Source of the DNA: Ferruginibacter sp. | Lineage (GTDB): Bacteria; Bacteroidota; Bacteroidia; Chitinophagales; Chitinophagaceae | Assembly: GCA_025362235.1 (NCBI GenBank) | Contig: JANYGZ010000077.1 | Span: 62,001 to 126,000, forward strand | Reading direction: 5' to 3' | DNA: 64,000 nucleotides | Shown: positions 1 to 9,494 of the stretch, piece after piece | Layout of the letters: every line of letters starts with the position of its first letter | Position numbering within the stretch: the first letter of the stretch is position 1 | The notes under the pieces: generated by a model | Told to the model about the DNA's origin: nothing | The model's database searches: none | Seen by the model: only the letters and a program-made list of their open reading frames with translations | Program-made: the position numbers and the translations under genes

Positions 1-442
1 GTGCTTCATAAATATCATGCGTTAATGGTTTTTGCACATACACATGTTTGTTCAATTGCATGGCTGCCATAGCGGCTACGCCATGCTGGTGATCGGGTAT
101 TGAAACAGACACTGCATCAATTGATTTTCCTTCCTTAGCCAGCATCTCTCTAAAGTCTTTATAGTATTTTGCTTTCGGAAATTTTTTACGGGTTTCCACG
201 GCCTGGCGGTCATCAACATCGCATAAAAAACCAATATCGGCTTTACCGCTTTTAAAAAAGTTTTCAATATCACTGGAACCTTTTCCACCGGCACCAATAC
301 CAGCTACTACCAGCCTGTCGCTGGGTGCAACAAAACCACGGCCCAATACATGACGTGGTACAATAAAAAAACCGGCAGCAGTCAGTGCTGTATTGCGGAT
401 AAATTTCCGCCGGGAATCCTGAGGAACATTTTTCTTTTTCAT
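1..442 (-). CDS. Gfo/Idh/MocA family oxidoreductase, exported (partial)
   Basis: NAD(P)-dependent sugar or cyclitol oxidoreductase, N-terminal 147 residues only; the 3' end lies beyond base 1. The ATG at 442 is followed by a twin-arginine signal (SRRKFI, residues 10-15) and a hydrophobic stretch, so Tat export is likely, as for many Bacteroidota members. The Rossmann loop GIGAGGKG is at about residues 48-55, an acidic strand end (CDVDD) at ~74, and the family EKP motif appears as VQKPL at ~136-140, with Gln replacing the usual Glu. It lies downstream of a sodium:solute symporter and myo-inositol oxygenase on the same strand, so an inositol or related sugar substrate is a reasonable inference, not shown. 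Family assignment is firm; the substrate is unknown. Confidence 0.88.
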   Translation of the reverse strand, partial: MKKKNVPQDSRRKFIRNTALTAAGFFIVPRHVLGRGFVAPSDRLVVAGIGAGGKGSSDIENFFKSGKADIGFLCDVDDRQAVETRKKFPKAKYYKDFREMLAKEGKSIDAVSVSIPDHQHGVAAMAAMQLNKHVYVQKPLTHDIYEA

Positions 443-610
443 TACGATGTATTTATTTTTTAGTGTGAAATTTTTATACGGTTTCTAAACAAATTGCCGT
501 ACAATATACTTGAACAATTTCATTTTACTTTACAATTTACACTTTCCTTTTCAACATCAAACATGTTGGCAAAAAAGAACCCATTTTAATCTTCCGGCAA
601 TCAATTTATT

Positions 611-2242
611 TTACCAGAAAACTGTATACAATGCCAATAATATTCCCATAATTATAATAGAGCCAATGGCAAATCCTGTTGTAATGCGAAACATAGATGT
701 ATCTACTTCAATAGCATGTGTATCACTTTGTTTTCTGGGGTTAATGAGGCTCATGGCAATCATTACAATTACAATGGATACAAACGTTATACTCATCCTG
801 TCTAAAAAAGGATAATCAGGAAAAGCCCCATTTGTCCATACTGGTAAAAATTTCAATACGGTTGAAATAGGGATGGTTAGTAAAGCCCCTGCCATAGCTG
901 CGTTTGCAGTAGTGCGCTTCCAGAAAAAACCCAGTAAAAAAATGGCCAGTACACCCGGCGAAATAAACCCTACATATTCCTGTATAAACTGGTAGGCCTG
1001 GTCGAGCGATTTTAATGCAGGTGTTACAATGGCTGCAATCACCATGGCAATAACAACAGCCCATCTTCCCACCAGCACCATCTTTCTTTCAGAAGCTTCT
1101 TTATTAAAATATTTTTTATAAATATCCAGCGAAAAAATAGTGGAAATACTATTTGCTTTACCAGCCAGCGAAGCTACTACTGCGGCAGTAAGTGCCGCAA
1201 AAGCGATGCCCTTTAAACCGGCGGGTAATAAATTCATTAATGTTGGATAAGCGTGATCTGGTTTAAGTGTGCCGGCAGCATCTGTCATTTCCTGCTGAAA
1301 CATTTCCTTGTTGTGCAATACATACATTACAATACCGGGCAACACTGCAATAACAGGAACCAGCAGTTTTAAAAAGGCCGCAAATAAAATCCCTTTTCTT
1401 GCCGTCACCAAATCAGCGCCCAGCGCACGTTGTACAATGTATTGGTTACACCCCCAATAGGCAAGATTATTCACCAGCATACCACCAAACAACACCGACA
1501 GACCGGGCAGTTCTTTATAATATTTATTGGACGAATCAAATATCATATGAAAATGTTCCGGCGCTTCCTTCCGTAAAATTGAAAGCCCTTTAAAAATATC
1601 TTTGCCAAAACCATACTGTTCTGATAATAAAGACAGTGCCAGGTAGGTAGTAACAAGTCCCCCGATAATCAACACAATTACCTGCACTACATCGGTATAG
1701 CCAATTACCTTCATACCACCCAATGTTACAAACAAAGAAAAAATTACTAATCCAACAATACTCCATTCAAAACTGATGGTGGAAATTGAGGAAATAGCCA
1801 GGGCCCCGAGATAAATAATTGAAGTGAGGTTTACAAATACATACACCAGTAACCAGAACACTGCCATAATGGTACTTACTTTATCATTGTACCGTTTTGA
1901 TAAAAATTGCGGCATGGTGAATATCTTATTTTTAAGATATACCGGTATAATAAAAACCGCAACAATAATCAGGGTTGCTGCGGCCATCCATTCGTAAGTA
2001 GAGATGGCAAGCCCCAATGCAAAGCCGGAGCCAGACATACCAATAAAATGTTCTGCAGAAATATTTGATGCTATCAACGAAGCGCCAATGGCCCACCAGG
2101 TAAGCGAACCTTCGGCAAGAAAAAAATCTTTCGAACTGGTAGTGGCAGATTTCTTTTTGTGGTATATATAATACCCGTATGAGGAGACTGAAATAAAGTA
2201 AATAAAGAAAACAATATAGTCGAGGGTTTGCAATTGGTTCAT
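611..2242 (-). CDS. Sodium:solute symporter (SSS/SGLT family)
   Basis: Inner-membrane Na+-coupled uptake carrier of the SSS family, 543 residues from the ATG at 2242; an in-frame TTG two codons earlier is less likely in this ATG-using genome. About 13 hydrophobic helices are visible. Family hallmarks include the early DFFLAEGSLTWWAIGASLIASN region, the GMKVIGYTDVVQ segment at the Na+ site, and the AALTAAVVASLAGKANS helix. It resembles the sugar/inositol branch (vSGLT, SMIT) rather than the proline or pantothenate branches. It lies between myo-inositol oxygenase (upstream) and the exported Gfo/Idh oxidoreductase (downstream), all on the minus strand, which makes myo-inositol or a related polyol the likeliest cargo by context. 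Substrate is inferred only. Confidence 0.9.
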   Translation of the reverse strand: MNQLQTLDYIVFFIYFISVSSYGYYIYHKKKSATTSSKDFFLAEGSLTWWAIGASLIASNISAEHFIGMSGSGFALGLAISTYEWMAAATLIIVAVFIIPVYLKNKIFTMPQFLSKRYNDKVSTIMAVFWLLVYVFVNLTSIIYLGALAISSISTISFEWSIVGLVIFSLFVTLGGMKVIGYTDVVQVIVLIIGGLVTTYLALSLLSEQYGFGKDIFKGLSILRKEAPEHFHMIFDSSNKYYKELPGLSVLFGGMLVNNLAYWGCNQYIVQRALGADLVTARKGILFAAFLKLLVPVIAVLPGIVMYVLHNKEMFQQEMTDAAGTLKPDHAYPTLMNLLPAGLKGIAFAALTAAVVASLAGKANSISTIFSLDIYKKYFNKEASERKMVLVGRWAVVIAMVIAAIVTPALKSLDQAYQFIQEYVGFISPGVLAIFLLGFFWKRTTANAAMAGALLTIPISTVLKFLPVWTNGAFPDYPFLDRMSITFVSIVIVMIAMSLINPRKQSDTHAIEVDTSMFRITTGFAIGSIIIMGILLALYTVFW

Positions 2243-2463
2243 CAGCAATAGTTAAGTTGATTAGTTGTCAAGATAAGTAAAATTGTAGTCTGCATGCACA
2301 ATACATTGTTTGATAAATAGTATAATCAAAAAATCAATATTTACAGCATTGTAAACTGTGACAATTTTATTTTATAAAACAGGGCTGAGAAGTTATTTAT
2401 CAATTAAAAAAATCAAAGGGTTTTAAATCAAAACATTTTGCTGCAATAACCATATTGCTACAG

Positions 2464-3354
2464 TTAAAATTTTAATGTGGCTGGTAAATATTTTTTTACA
2501 AGTGCTTCATAATATGATTTTAATTCATTCCAGTCGGGAGGTGTGGGATTTTTTGAATATAAATCGTAGGGGTTAAAAAGATCAACCCATTTAAACATTT
2601 CATGGTCGTGCTCACTCATCAGGTGATCATAAGCATGCTCTTTGTGTTGTGCATAAAACGAATGATACCGCAGCATGTACAAACCAGATTCGGGTAAATA
2701 ATCTTTGGCTATCTGGTAAATATATTCGTCATGCCCCCAGGAAAGGTGCACATTATTTAATCCGCAATTGGCTGTATAAACACCATATTTTGTATTGTAC
2801 CGTTCGTCGCTGAAATCAGGACTGTCTTTAAAAAATTCGGGATACACTATTTTATCTGAAAAGGCACAACCAACCGGGAAGGTATCCCCTACCACGGCCC
2901 ATTGGGGTTCACCAAAAAGACACAACACCTTTCCCATATCATGCAATAACCCTACCATTACTATCCAGTCGGGGTGACCATCTCTGCGAATGGCTTCTGA
3001 AGTTTGTAACAGGTGCTGAAACTGGTCGAGATCTGTATCAGGATCAGAATCATCTACCAGTTGATTTAAAAATTGAAAAGCATCCCAAACGGGCATTTCC
3101 TTTTTATCAAATTTTAAATAGTTGGCTTTCTTATCCATCACAAAATCATAGCTCTGATAAGTATGATTGAGGCGGTAAAACTCCTTTACGGTATCCCTTT
3201 CGGTGGTTTCGTAATTTCGGAACTCTTCTGTTGATTTCTCTTTTATGATAGAAGCAGGGTCAGGATAGCGTTCCAATACATCATCTTCCCACACATCAAG
3301 GCTTTTTAAAGGGTTAATATCCTGTTGACTTAATTCATTTATTGAAGGTTGCAT
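2464..3354 (-). CDS. Inositol oxygenase (MIOX)
   Basis: Opens myo-inositol with O2 to give D-glucuronate using a mixed-valent di-iron centre (EC 1.13.99.1). The 296 residues match the normal length of the animal and plant enzyme. The six expected iron ligands can be placed by motif: His114 (HLLQTSE), His138-Asp139 (LLHDMGK), His208 (WGHDEY), His231 (RYHSFY) and Asp264 (NPYDLY). The DSDPD and GHPDW motifs are also present. The product feeds UxaC and UxuA encoded at 11.5-14.2 kb. No signal peptide is seen, so it acts in the cytoplasm. MIOX is much commoner in eukaryotes than in bacteria, so this is a notable catabolic gene. Family assignment is firm. Confidence 0.95.
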   Translation of the reverse strand: MQPSINELSQQDINPLKSLDVWEDDVLERYPDPASIIKEKSTEEFRNYETTERDTVKEFYRLNHTYQSYDFVMDKKANYLKFDKKEMPVWDAFQFLNQLVDDSDPDTDLDQFQHLLQTSEAIRRDGHPDWIVMVGLLHDMGKVLCLFGEPQWAVVGDTFPVGCAFSDKIVYPEFFKDSPDFSDERYNTKYGVYTANCGLNNVHLSWGHDEYIYQIAKDYLPESGLYMLRYHSFYAQHKEHAYDHLMSEHDHEMFKWVDLFNPYDLYSKNPTPPDWNELKSYYEALVKKYLPATLKF

Positions 3355-3799
3355 ACCGGCAAACGTTTAAAGTGTTACAAATCGTACTGCTAATATATTC
3401 ATTTTTAAAGTTACATAATTAAATTAAGGCTTATTTTTTAGCTTTTGCCTTTTAGTGAAAATGAGCAACAATATTTACAGAGACAAGAATAAAAGGTTTT
3501 ATAACCCACCCAGGTGCATTGCCCCTTGCCTTGTACACATGCTGTTAATGCCGGTTAAATCTAATTGAAGGAGGTAAATTCGAAAGAGGCTGATAAAGTG
3601 AATTTCTACCTATCGCATTTATTTTATAGATTTTTTCACTCAAAATGACGTGGTGTTTTGGGTTGAATGAAAAAGTAAAACTTTCGTAAATAACTCTTAT
3701 TTTAGCTGCATTGCTGGAAGTTGGTATAATCAAGTGCCTGAATACAATGGTTAGTCGAAATTATTTTAGATTGTTAACTAATAATAAATGTAAAGAATA
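3355..3799. other. Intergenic region, no gene seen
   Basis: AT-rich 445-base divergent spacer between MIOX (minus) and the frameshifted membrane gene (plus). A 62-codon minus-strand ORF (3545-3733) has no recognisable features and is treated as chance. No clear promoter box, RNA gene or repeat was found. Confidence 0.5.
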
Positions 3800-4740
3800 A
3801 TGGGTCAATTGTACATACCAGTCGAAAAGGAAATAAATGGACCTTGGTTTCTAGGTAATGAAGAACTAGAGGAACTAGACGACATATTTGAAGCGATTAA
3901 TATTGAACTAACAAAATCTTTTGAAATTGACATTGAGGAGGAGGCAAATAAACGTATCACTAAAGGATACTACAAGGACTTGGCAACTGCTATTTTAGAA
4001 CTAAAAGAGCGTTATAAAACTATAAACGAAAAGAAGGTTAGCCTAATTTCATCAGATGATAAAAAATTAAGTGACATTTCGCTTAAAGGTATTCTTAAGG
4101 ATCCTAAGTTGAATGATTTTAAACCAAAAGAGCTAAGATTGGAGATAGAACGAGGATATAATAACCATTTCTCCCTGGTTATTGAAAAACGATTTAATGA
4201 TAAACTTGAATATAAAGCCAAATCTTCAAGCGAAAATTCCTTGAAGAAATAAAATATAAAATTGAGAACTGGATAGAAAAAAATCAGCCAAATAAATTTA
4301 AACAATTTTGGAATCAATTTCCTTTATTTATTGCATTAATAGGATTCTTCTGTTTAGCTTCCCCCATTATTTTTAGCAGTAAGACAACATTTGCTAATAC
4401 AAACTACAAAAATGAAATAGATAGCTTACTAAAGGCTGGAATAAATAAAGACAATCAACCGAAAGCATTAGAATTAATTCTTAAATCTTCTATCGAAAAT
4501 GACTCAACTGAAACGATTTCAAACTTACTTCACTCACAGGTAACAAATAGATTGTTGATAATTGGCTTATTATTGATTTTAATTGGAATTTTTTATCCAA
4601 GAACTACTATTGGAATTGGAAAGCATAAAGACTTACTTAAATTTTATAACTTTTATACAAGACTAATTCTGTTTTCAATTCCAGCTGTTTTTATACTGCC
4701 AATTTTTATCGATTTTATAAAAAGCATTTTGGGGATATAA
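3800..4740 (+). pseudogene. Frameshifted three-TM protein of unknown function
   Basis: Not recognised. The first frame (ATG 3800, stop 4252) gives 150 residues rich in charged, helical sequence. The -1 frame is open from 4216 to the stop at 4740 and continues with an amphipathic helix (FKRKFLEEIKYKIENWIEK) and three membrane segments, around 4316-4375, 4546-4600 and 4665-4730. Joining the frames between 4216 and 4250 gives one protein of about 313 residues: a soluble N-terminal domain, one TM, a ~60-residue loop, then two TMs. A single lost base would explain it. No canonical slippery heptamer sits in the correct frame, so programmed frameshifting looks unlikely. It is a plus-strand AT-rich gene in a minus-strand neighbourhood, suggesting acquisition. 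Function unknown. Confidence 0.55.
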
Positions 4741-5074
4741 CTTCACCTAACATAGTATCTCTCATCTTGCTTAGATCCCCCAAACTGTTTCAACTTGTTA
4801 CAGTCTATTTTTATTAGCACTTTCAAACTGCAAGTGAAAACAGGTCAATAAAAAGTAAATCTTTTTCGCCCTTGTTGGTGTTTCGCTATACACGCTAAAC
4901 ATATTATCTAAACACGTGAACGCCGCCGCCTGGTCTCCCGACCAGCGGCATAAATTGGAGATGAATTTTTTCTTCAGCTATATAAAAATAAAATATTCTG
5001 AACGTATGCTGCCCGTTGGTTGGAGAACACGCGGGGCAAAATTCAGAACCCTAACAAATATGAAAAAAGAACTA
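4741..5074. other. Intergenic region with a small GC-rich hairpin
   Basis: 334 bases between two convergent genes. A stem can be drawn at 4926-4948: TGGTC pairs with GACCA around a TCCC loop, extended by CCGC/GCGG across a one-base bulge. No T-tract follows, so it is not a convincing terminator. The ORF running through here on the plus strand overlaps the end of the next gene and looks spurious. Confidence 0.4.
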
Positions 5075-5839
5075 CTATTTCTCATCTACCACAAAAGTGA
5101 TGGGTTGTCTGCGGTAAGCATTTACTTCTTTATTGAGCAAAATTGCAGGTGTCCATTTTGGAGAATCTTGTATCACCCTTAAGGCTTCTAATTCCATTCC
5201 ATACCCAAAATGTGTTTCAGCTTCTGTATTTTTAATATTGCCATCTGCAGAAACCATGAAGCGGATAATTACCTGGTAAGTTCCTTTTGGCGCCCCTCTT
5301 TTTATTGGGATTTCTGCTTTAAGGTTTTTTTGTAAATAACGTATCCACACCCTTTCACCGCCACCAAATGCTGCCTCCCTTGAAAAAATAAAATTTTTTA
5401 TTAGTTTACCTTTCTCATCATAGCCCAAAATATTCTCTTTATTATCGATAGTATTAATAGAATAGTCAGCCCAAAGCTGCCCGTTTTCGTAGTAGTGATA
5501 ATTATATTGTACCGGGTTTGTTTTAGTAGGATAGATAGCTGAATCCTGAACCTGTCCATTTTCATAATACCTGAGTAAAATGCCGATAAATTTTGAAAAA
5601 GATGTGTCCTTAGTAAAAGATTTGCAATTCAATTTTTTAGACTTCATCCAGTAAGAAGTACATTCATAAACAGTATCTTTTTTTACAAAATTTGTAAAAT
5701 AAAAAGCTTTATCAAGTGATGTAGATATCCACGAAGAATCATAATATTTTACTAAAACATTATTCTGAGCTGTTAAATTAAAAGTGTTACAAAAAAAGGT
5801 CAACAGAAGGTAATATTTGATCCACTTAGTTTTTAGCAT
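5075..5839 (-). CDS. Secreted protein with TonB C-terminal domain and MORN-like repeats
   Basis: 254 residues. A signal peptide ends near NLTAQ (residue 25). The middle holds two toxin-antitoxin/MORN-like variants of the YYENGQ motif (around residues 91 and 116). The last ~80 residues are a TonB C-terminal domain (GTYQVIIRFMVSADGNI ... GYGMELEALRVIQDSPKWTPA ... AYRRQPITFVV). That domain is very like the end of the TonB at 17205-18029, sharing the PKWTPA and NAYRRQPITF blocks. Unlike true TonB it lacks the N-terminal cytoplasmic anchor and the proline spacer, so it probably does not energise receptors. This architecture is common in Bacteroidota as an uncharacterised periplasmic or surface protein. 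It stands alone between a convergent gene and leuB. Confidence 0.8.
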   Translation of the reverse strand: MLKTKWIKYYLLLTFFCNTFNLTAQNNVLVKYYDSSWISTSLDKAFYFTNFVKKDTVYECTSYWMKSKKLNCKSFTKDTSFSKFIGILLRYYENGQVQDSAIYPTKTNPVQYNYHYYENGQLWADYSINTIDNKENILGYDEKGKLIKNFIFSREAAFGGGERVWIRYLQKNLKAEIPIKRGAPKGTYQVIIRFMVSADGNIKNTEAETHFGYGMELEALRVIQDSPKWTPAILLNKEVNAYRRQPITFVVDEK

Positions 5840-6060
5840 TTTTAAGATAGGCTTAGGTAAAAAATCGTTTTATTAGCAACCACTTAAAGGTATATCGATT
5901 TTATCCTACTTTTATTGTAAGCATTTTAAAAGTTTCCAACCTTTGAACACCACTGCACAACTTTATCAAAATAGCCAAAGTTTAGGAGATAAAAATTTCC
6001 CTTATAAAAAGCAGTGATTTTTAAATTACAAGGAGCGTCATTTCAATTGTATATAATTTT

Positions 6061-7134
6061 TTATAAAAATTTCAACACCGCTTCGCCCATTGCTTCGGTG
6101 CCTAAAATATTTTCTTTAGCTGTAGTGGCGTCTGCAATATCGATAGTTCTGTAGCCTGCTTTTAATACCTGGTCGACTGCATTGATTACTTTCTCAGATT
6201 CTGCCCTCATCCCAAATGAAATATCGAGTAACAAAGCAGCAGAAAGTATGGAGGCCAAAGGGTTGGCAATTCCTTTACCCGTAATATCATGTGCAGAGCC
6301 ATGGATAGGTTCGTATACACCTGTACCATCGCCAATTGAAGCAGAGGCCAGCATACCCATGGAACCTGCAATCTGCGATGCTTCATCGGTTAATATATCA
6401 CCAAATAAATTTGCCGTTACTATCACATCAAAACGGCGTGGATCTTTTATCAGCATCATCGCTGTGGAATCCACAAACTGGTATTCAACTTCTATATCTG
6501 TATATTCCAACGCCAGCTTCTGAATTTCTTCACGCCACAAACGGCTTGTTTCTAAAACGTTTGCTTTATCAACAGAGCATAATTTTTTTCTGCGTGTCCG
6601 TGCTGCTTCAAAAGCTTTGCGGCCAATACGCTGCACTTCGTAACGGCTGTACTCGGCCACATCATAAGCTGTATCACCATTATTCTTTCTTCCCTTTTCT
6701 CCAAAATAAATATCGCCTGTCAGTTCCCTGAAAAATAAAATATCAGCGCCTTTTAAAATTTCAGGTTTAATGCTGGAGGCACTTAATAATTCATCAAATA
6801 ATTTTATCGGGCGAAGGTTGGCATACAAACCTAGCTCCTTTCTCATCTTCAGTAAACCCTGTTCTGGCCTTACTTTGGCAGAAGGGTCATTATCATATTT
6901 TGGATGACCTACTGCACCAAATAGTACAGCATCCGAATTGCGCATTTTTTCCAATGATTCATCCGGCAAAGGGTTGCCTGTTGCTTCAATAGCCACATGG
7001 CCAATCAGCGCTTCATCATAAGTAAACTCATGATTAAATGTTGCAGCTATCCTGTCTAATACTTTTTTCCCTACCAAGGTAACTTCCTGCCCTATTCCAT
7101 CTCCGGGAACAATAAGGATATGTTTTTTTGCCAT
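6061..7134 (-). CDS. leuB: 3-isopropylmalate dehydrogenase
   Basis: Oxidises and decarboxylates 3-isopropylmalate to 2-oxoisocaproate with NAD+ (EC 1.1.1.85), the third leucine step; it also acts on 3-methylmalate in citramalate-based isoleucine synthesis. The 357 residues are the normal length. Visible motifs are IVPGDGIGQEV near the N-terminus, FFRELTGDIYFG in the substrate loop, DKANVLETSRLW with the catalytic Lys, metal-binding Asp residues (DILTDEASQIAGS), and GSAHDITGKGIANP at the NAD site. It is the last gene of a leuC-leuD-synthase-leuB cluster on the minus strand. The spacer before it holds short tandem repeats and a perfect palindrome. Confidence 0.96.
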   Translation of the reverse strand: MAKKHILIVPGDGIGQEVTLVGKKVLDRIAATFNHEFTYDEALIGHVAIEATGNPLPDESLEKMRNSDAVLFGAVGHPKYDNDPSAKVRPEQGLLKMRKELGLYANLRPIKLFDELLSASSIKPEILKGADILFFRELTGDIYFGEKGRKNNGDTAYDVAEYSRYEVQRIGRKAFEAARTRRKKLCSVDKANVLETSRLWREEIQKLALEYTDIEVEYQFVDSTAMMLIKDPRRFDVIVTANLFGDILTDEASQIAGSMGMLASASIGDGTGVYEPIHGSAHDITGKGIANPLASILSAALLLDISFGMRAESEKVINAVDQVLKAGYRTIDIADATTAKENILGTEAMGEAVLKFL

Positions 7135-7176
7135 TTGTTTTTATTTATTTTTATTGCACTAATTATGGGACACTGA

Positions 7177-7259
7177 TTACACGAATTATTAAAACACTAA
7201 TTACACGAATTATGAAACACGTTCCGATAGCTATCGGAATACACGAATTATAAAACAAG
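7177..7259. repeat. Short tandem repeats around a palindrome
   Basis: Three imperfect ~21-24 bp units begin (T/A)TACACGAATTAT and continue with AAAACA or GAAACA at 7177, 7201 and 7239. Between the second and third lies the palindrome described separately. They fill the spacer between the synthase gene and leuB inside the leucine cluster. Confidence 0.75.
7222..7239. repeat. Perfect palindrome, copy 1
   Basis: TTCCGATAGCTATCGGAA, an 18-bp perfect palindrome in the leuB upstream spacer. The core TCCGATAGCTATCGGA recurs at 9497-9512, also in a spacer of the same gene cluster. It could be an operator half of a shared regulator or an interspersed repeat; the sequence alone does not decide. Confidence 0.8.
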
Positions 7260-7264
7260 TGTTA

Positions 7265-8794
7265 CTAAATGATGTTTAGCATTTTTTCTGTTGCCTTTAT
7301 GGCTGCTACTGTTTGATCACTATCCAAGCCACGTGTTTTAAATTCTTTATTATTGTGCAGCCAGGTAATGATGGTTTCGCACAGCGCATCAGATTTACCA
7401 CCCGGAGGAATTCGGACAGTATAATCTACCAGTAACGGTAACTCGCAATTTTTTTGTTTGTATATTTTCTTTAGCGCATTTACAAATGCATCGTACTGTC
7501 CATCGCCCTGGTCGTGCTCTTCAAATAATTCCCCTTCTATACAAATATGCAACGTTACAGAAGGCCTTAGGTTTTTTGAATGAGTGAGTACATAATTTTT
7601 TATTTGTACTTTTTGTTCAATGCTATTACTATCCAGCACATCGCTGATAATATAAGGAAGATCAGCCTGCGTAACCATTTCTTTACGGTCGCCGAGCTCA
7701 ATCACCCGCTGTGTTACTTTTTTTAAATCATCATCAGATAACTGTATGCCCAATTGCTGCAGGTTATTATCAATATTGGCTTTGCCGCTGGTTTTGCCCA
7801 ATGCATATTTGCGCTGGCGGCCAAAACGTTCCGGCATCAGGTCGTTGTAATACAGGTTATTTTTTTTATCGCCGTCTGCATGGATACCGGCAGTTTGTGT
7901 AAATACATTTTCGCCTACAACGGGTTTATTGGCCGATATACGGAATCCAGAAAAAGCTTCTACCAGTTTACTAACTGTGTATAGGGATTTTTCTACCACA
8001 GAAGTTTTAACAGATGGCATAAAATCATTTAACACGGCTATAGCGCTTGCAAGCGGGGCATTACCGGCTCTTTCACCCATTCCGTTTACAGTAAGGTGTA
8101 ACCCATGTGCACCCGCCTTAACGGCTTCCAGTACATTGGCAATACTAAGATCGTAATCGTTGTGTGCATGAAAATCGAAATGCAGTTGCGGGTAACGTTT
8201 TACCAGTTCTGATACATACTCAAATGTTTCGGAAGGAATTAAAACGCCCAGCGTGTCGGGCAGCAAAACACGCTTGATAGGCTGGTGCTGTAAAAAATCG
8301 AGGTATTGCAATACATACTCTTTTGAATTACGCATGCCGTTGCTCCAGTCTTCCAGGTAAACATTGCATTGCAGGCCTTTTTTATTGGCCAATGCAATTA
8401 CATCGGCAATTTCCAAAAAATGCTCTTCGGGTGTTTTCTTCAATTGATGTGTAAGATGATTTAATGAGCCTTTGGTAAGCAGGTTCATTACAGTTGCACC
8501 GGCCTCTATCATCCAGTTTACAGAGGTTTCGCCATCCACAAAAGTCAATACTTCTACCTTGTTTAAAAAACCATGCGCCTTCGCCCAATCAGTAATTTTT
8601 TTTACCGCCTGAAACTCGCCTTCGGATACCCTTGCAGATGCAATTTCAATCCTGTCAACTTTTACTTCAGTAAGCAATAGTTGGGCAATGGTTAGTTTTT
8701 CAGAAGCAGAAAACGACACACCGCTGGTTTGTTCACCATCACGGAGTGTTGTATCCATTATTTCAATATATCGTTGCTGTTTTTTCAATTGCAT
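7265..8794 (-). CDS. cimA: Citramalate/2-isopropylmalate synthase family protein, probably (R)-citramalate synthase
   Basis: Acetyl-CoA-condensing DRE-TIM enzyme of 509 residues. The catalytic barrel starts with IMDTTLRDGEQTSG (~12-25), holds the metal-binding HAHNDYDLS (~204-212) and GMGERAGNAPL, and is followed by a C-terminal allosteric (LeuA_dimer) domain ending in IPPGGKSDAL and DQTVAAIKATEKMLN. From memory its wording (VDRIEIASARVS, NLLTKGSLNHL, NVYLEDWSNGMRNS, FTQTAGIHADGDKKNNLY) is closer to Leptospira citramalate synthase than to ordinary LeuA. It would then make (R)-citramalate from pyruvate and acetyl-CoA for isoleucine, with LeuCD and LeuB completing the route. A 2-isopropylmalate synthase role is the alternative. 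The family is certain; the substrate is inferred. Confidence 0.8.
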   Translation of the reverse strand: MQLKKQQRYIEIMDTTLRDGEQTSGVSFSASEKLTIAQLLLTEVKVDRIEIASARVSEGEFQAVKKITDWAKAHGFLNKVEVLTFVDGETSVNWMIEAGATVMNLLTKGSLNHLTHQLKKTPEEHFLEIADVIALANKKGLQCNVYLEDWSNGMRNSKEYVLQYLDFLQHQPIKRVLLPDTLGVLIPSETFEYVSELVKRYPQLHFDFHAHNDYDLSIANVLEAVKAGAHGLHLTVNGMGERAGNAPLASAIAVLNDFMPSVKTSVVEKSLYTVSKLVEAFSGFRISANKPVVGENVFTQTAGIHADGDKKNNLYYNDLMPERFGRQRKYALGKTSGKANIDNNLQQLGIQLSDDDLKKVTQRVIELGDRKEMVTQADLPYIISDVLDSNSIEQKVQIKNYVLTHSKNLRPSVTLHICIEGELFEEHDQGDGQYDAFVNALKKIYKQKNCELPLLVDYTVRIPPGGKSDALCETIITWLHNNKEFKTRGLDSDQTVAAIKATEKMLNII

Positions 8795-8869
8795 ACAGTG
8801 AAGGCTGTGTAATTATTTGGAATGTTGAAAGGTTAAGTAGTGATTATATATGGACAGCATTATACAATA

Positions 8870-9466
8870 TTAAATTGCTTTTTCTTTGGCAAAAGAAATA
8901 ATATCCGGTTTCATGGCCTGCAAATAATCGATATCATCATAGCCATTTAACAGGTTATTTTTTTTATACCCATTGATGCTGAACGGTTCTTTTTCGCCGG
9001 TAGTAAGTATCGTTATAGTTTGTTCGGGCAAACTTATTTCAAACTGGGTTTTTGCATCAGCTTCAATAGCAGTAAATATTTTTTCTAAAAATGCGGGGCT
9101 TACCTGGACGGGTAAAATGCCCATATTGATAGCATTGTTTTTAAAGATATCGGCAAAAAAACTAGATACAACACACCTGAACCCATAATCGTAAATGGCC
9201 CATGCGGCATGTTCCCGGCTGCTGCCACTGCCAAAATTTGTACCGCCAACCAGTATCTTTCCGGTGTAAATAGGATTGTTTAAAATAAAATCCTGCCGGG
9301 GTGTATTATCAGCATTATAGCGCCAATCCCTGAAAAGATTATCACCGAAACCCTCACGGGTAGTAGCTTTTAAAAAACGTGCAGGTATAATCTGGTCGGT
9401 ATCTACATTTTCAATGGGTAAAGGAACTGCTGTACTTGTAAGCGTATTAAATTTATCGTAGGCCAT
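8870..9466 (-). CDS. leuD: 3-isopropylmalate dehydratase small subunit
   Basis: Small subunit of isopropylmalate isomerase (EC 4.2.1.33), which with LeuC converts 2- to 3-isopropylmalate (and citramalate to 3-methylmalate). 198 residues, normal length. Key features are the VDTDQIIPARFLK motif near residue 21, the GTNFGSGSSREHAAWAIYDYGF substrate loop at ~75-96, and NNAINMGILPV. It lies 64 bp downstream of leuC and ~75 bp upstream of the synthase gene, all on the minus strand, so co-transcription is likely. Confidence 0.96.
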   Translation of the reverse strand: MAYDKFNTLTSTAVPLPIENVDTDQIIPARFLKATTREGFGDNLFRDWRYNADNTPRQDFILNNPIYTGKILVGGTNFGSGSSREHAAWAIYDYGFRCVVSSFFADIFKNNAINMGILPVQVSPAFLEKIFTAIEADAKTQFEISLPEQTITILTTGEKEPFSINGYKKNNLLNGYDDIDYLQAMKPDIISFAKEKAI

Positions 9467-9494
9467 ATTTTTAATTGATAATTGATAATTAATT

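Noticed and set aside
76..297. 73-codon minus-strand ORF
   Set aside because: It is a shadow frame of the Gfo/Idh gene, which reads continuously from the ATG at 442 in another frame.
3545..3733. 62-codon minus-strand ORF in the MIOX upstream spacer
   Set aside because: No recognisable motif, no promoter or context; consistent with chance in AT-rich DNA.
4216..4250. Programmed -1 frameshift in the membrane gene
   Set aside because: No X XXY YYZ heptamer lies in the correct frame and no clear stimulatory hairpin follows; a lost base is simpler.
4916..5182. Plus-strand ORF of 88 codons
   Set aside because: Composition is odd, and its 3' part is antisense to the end of the TonB-C protein gene.
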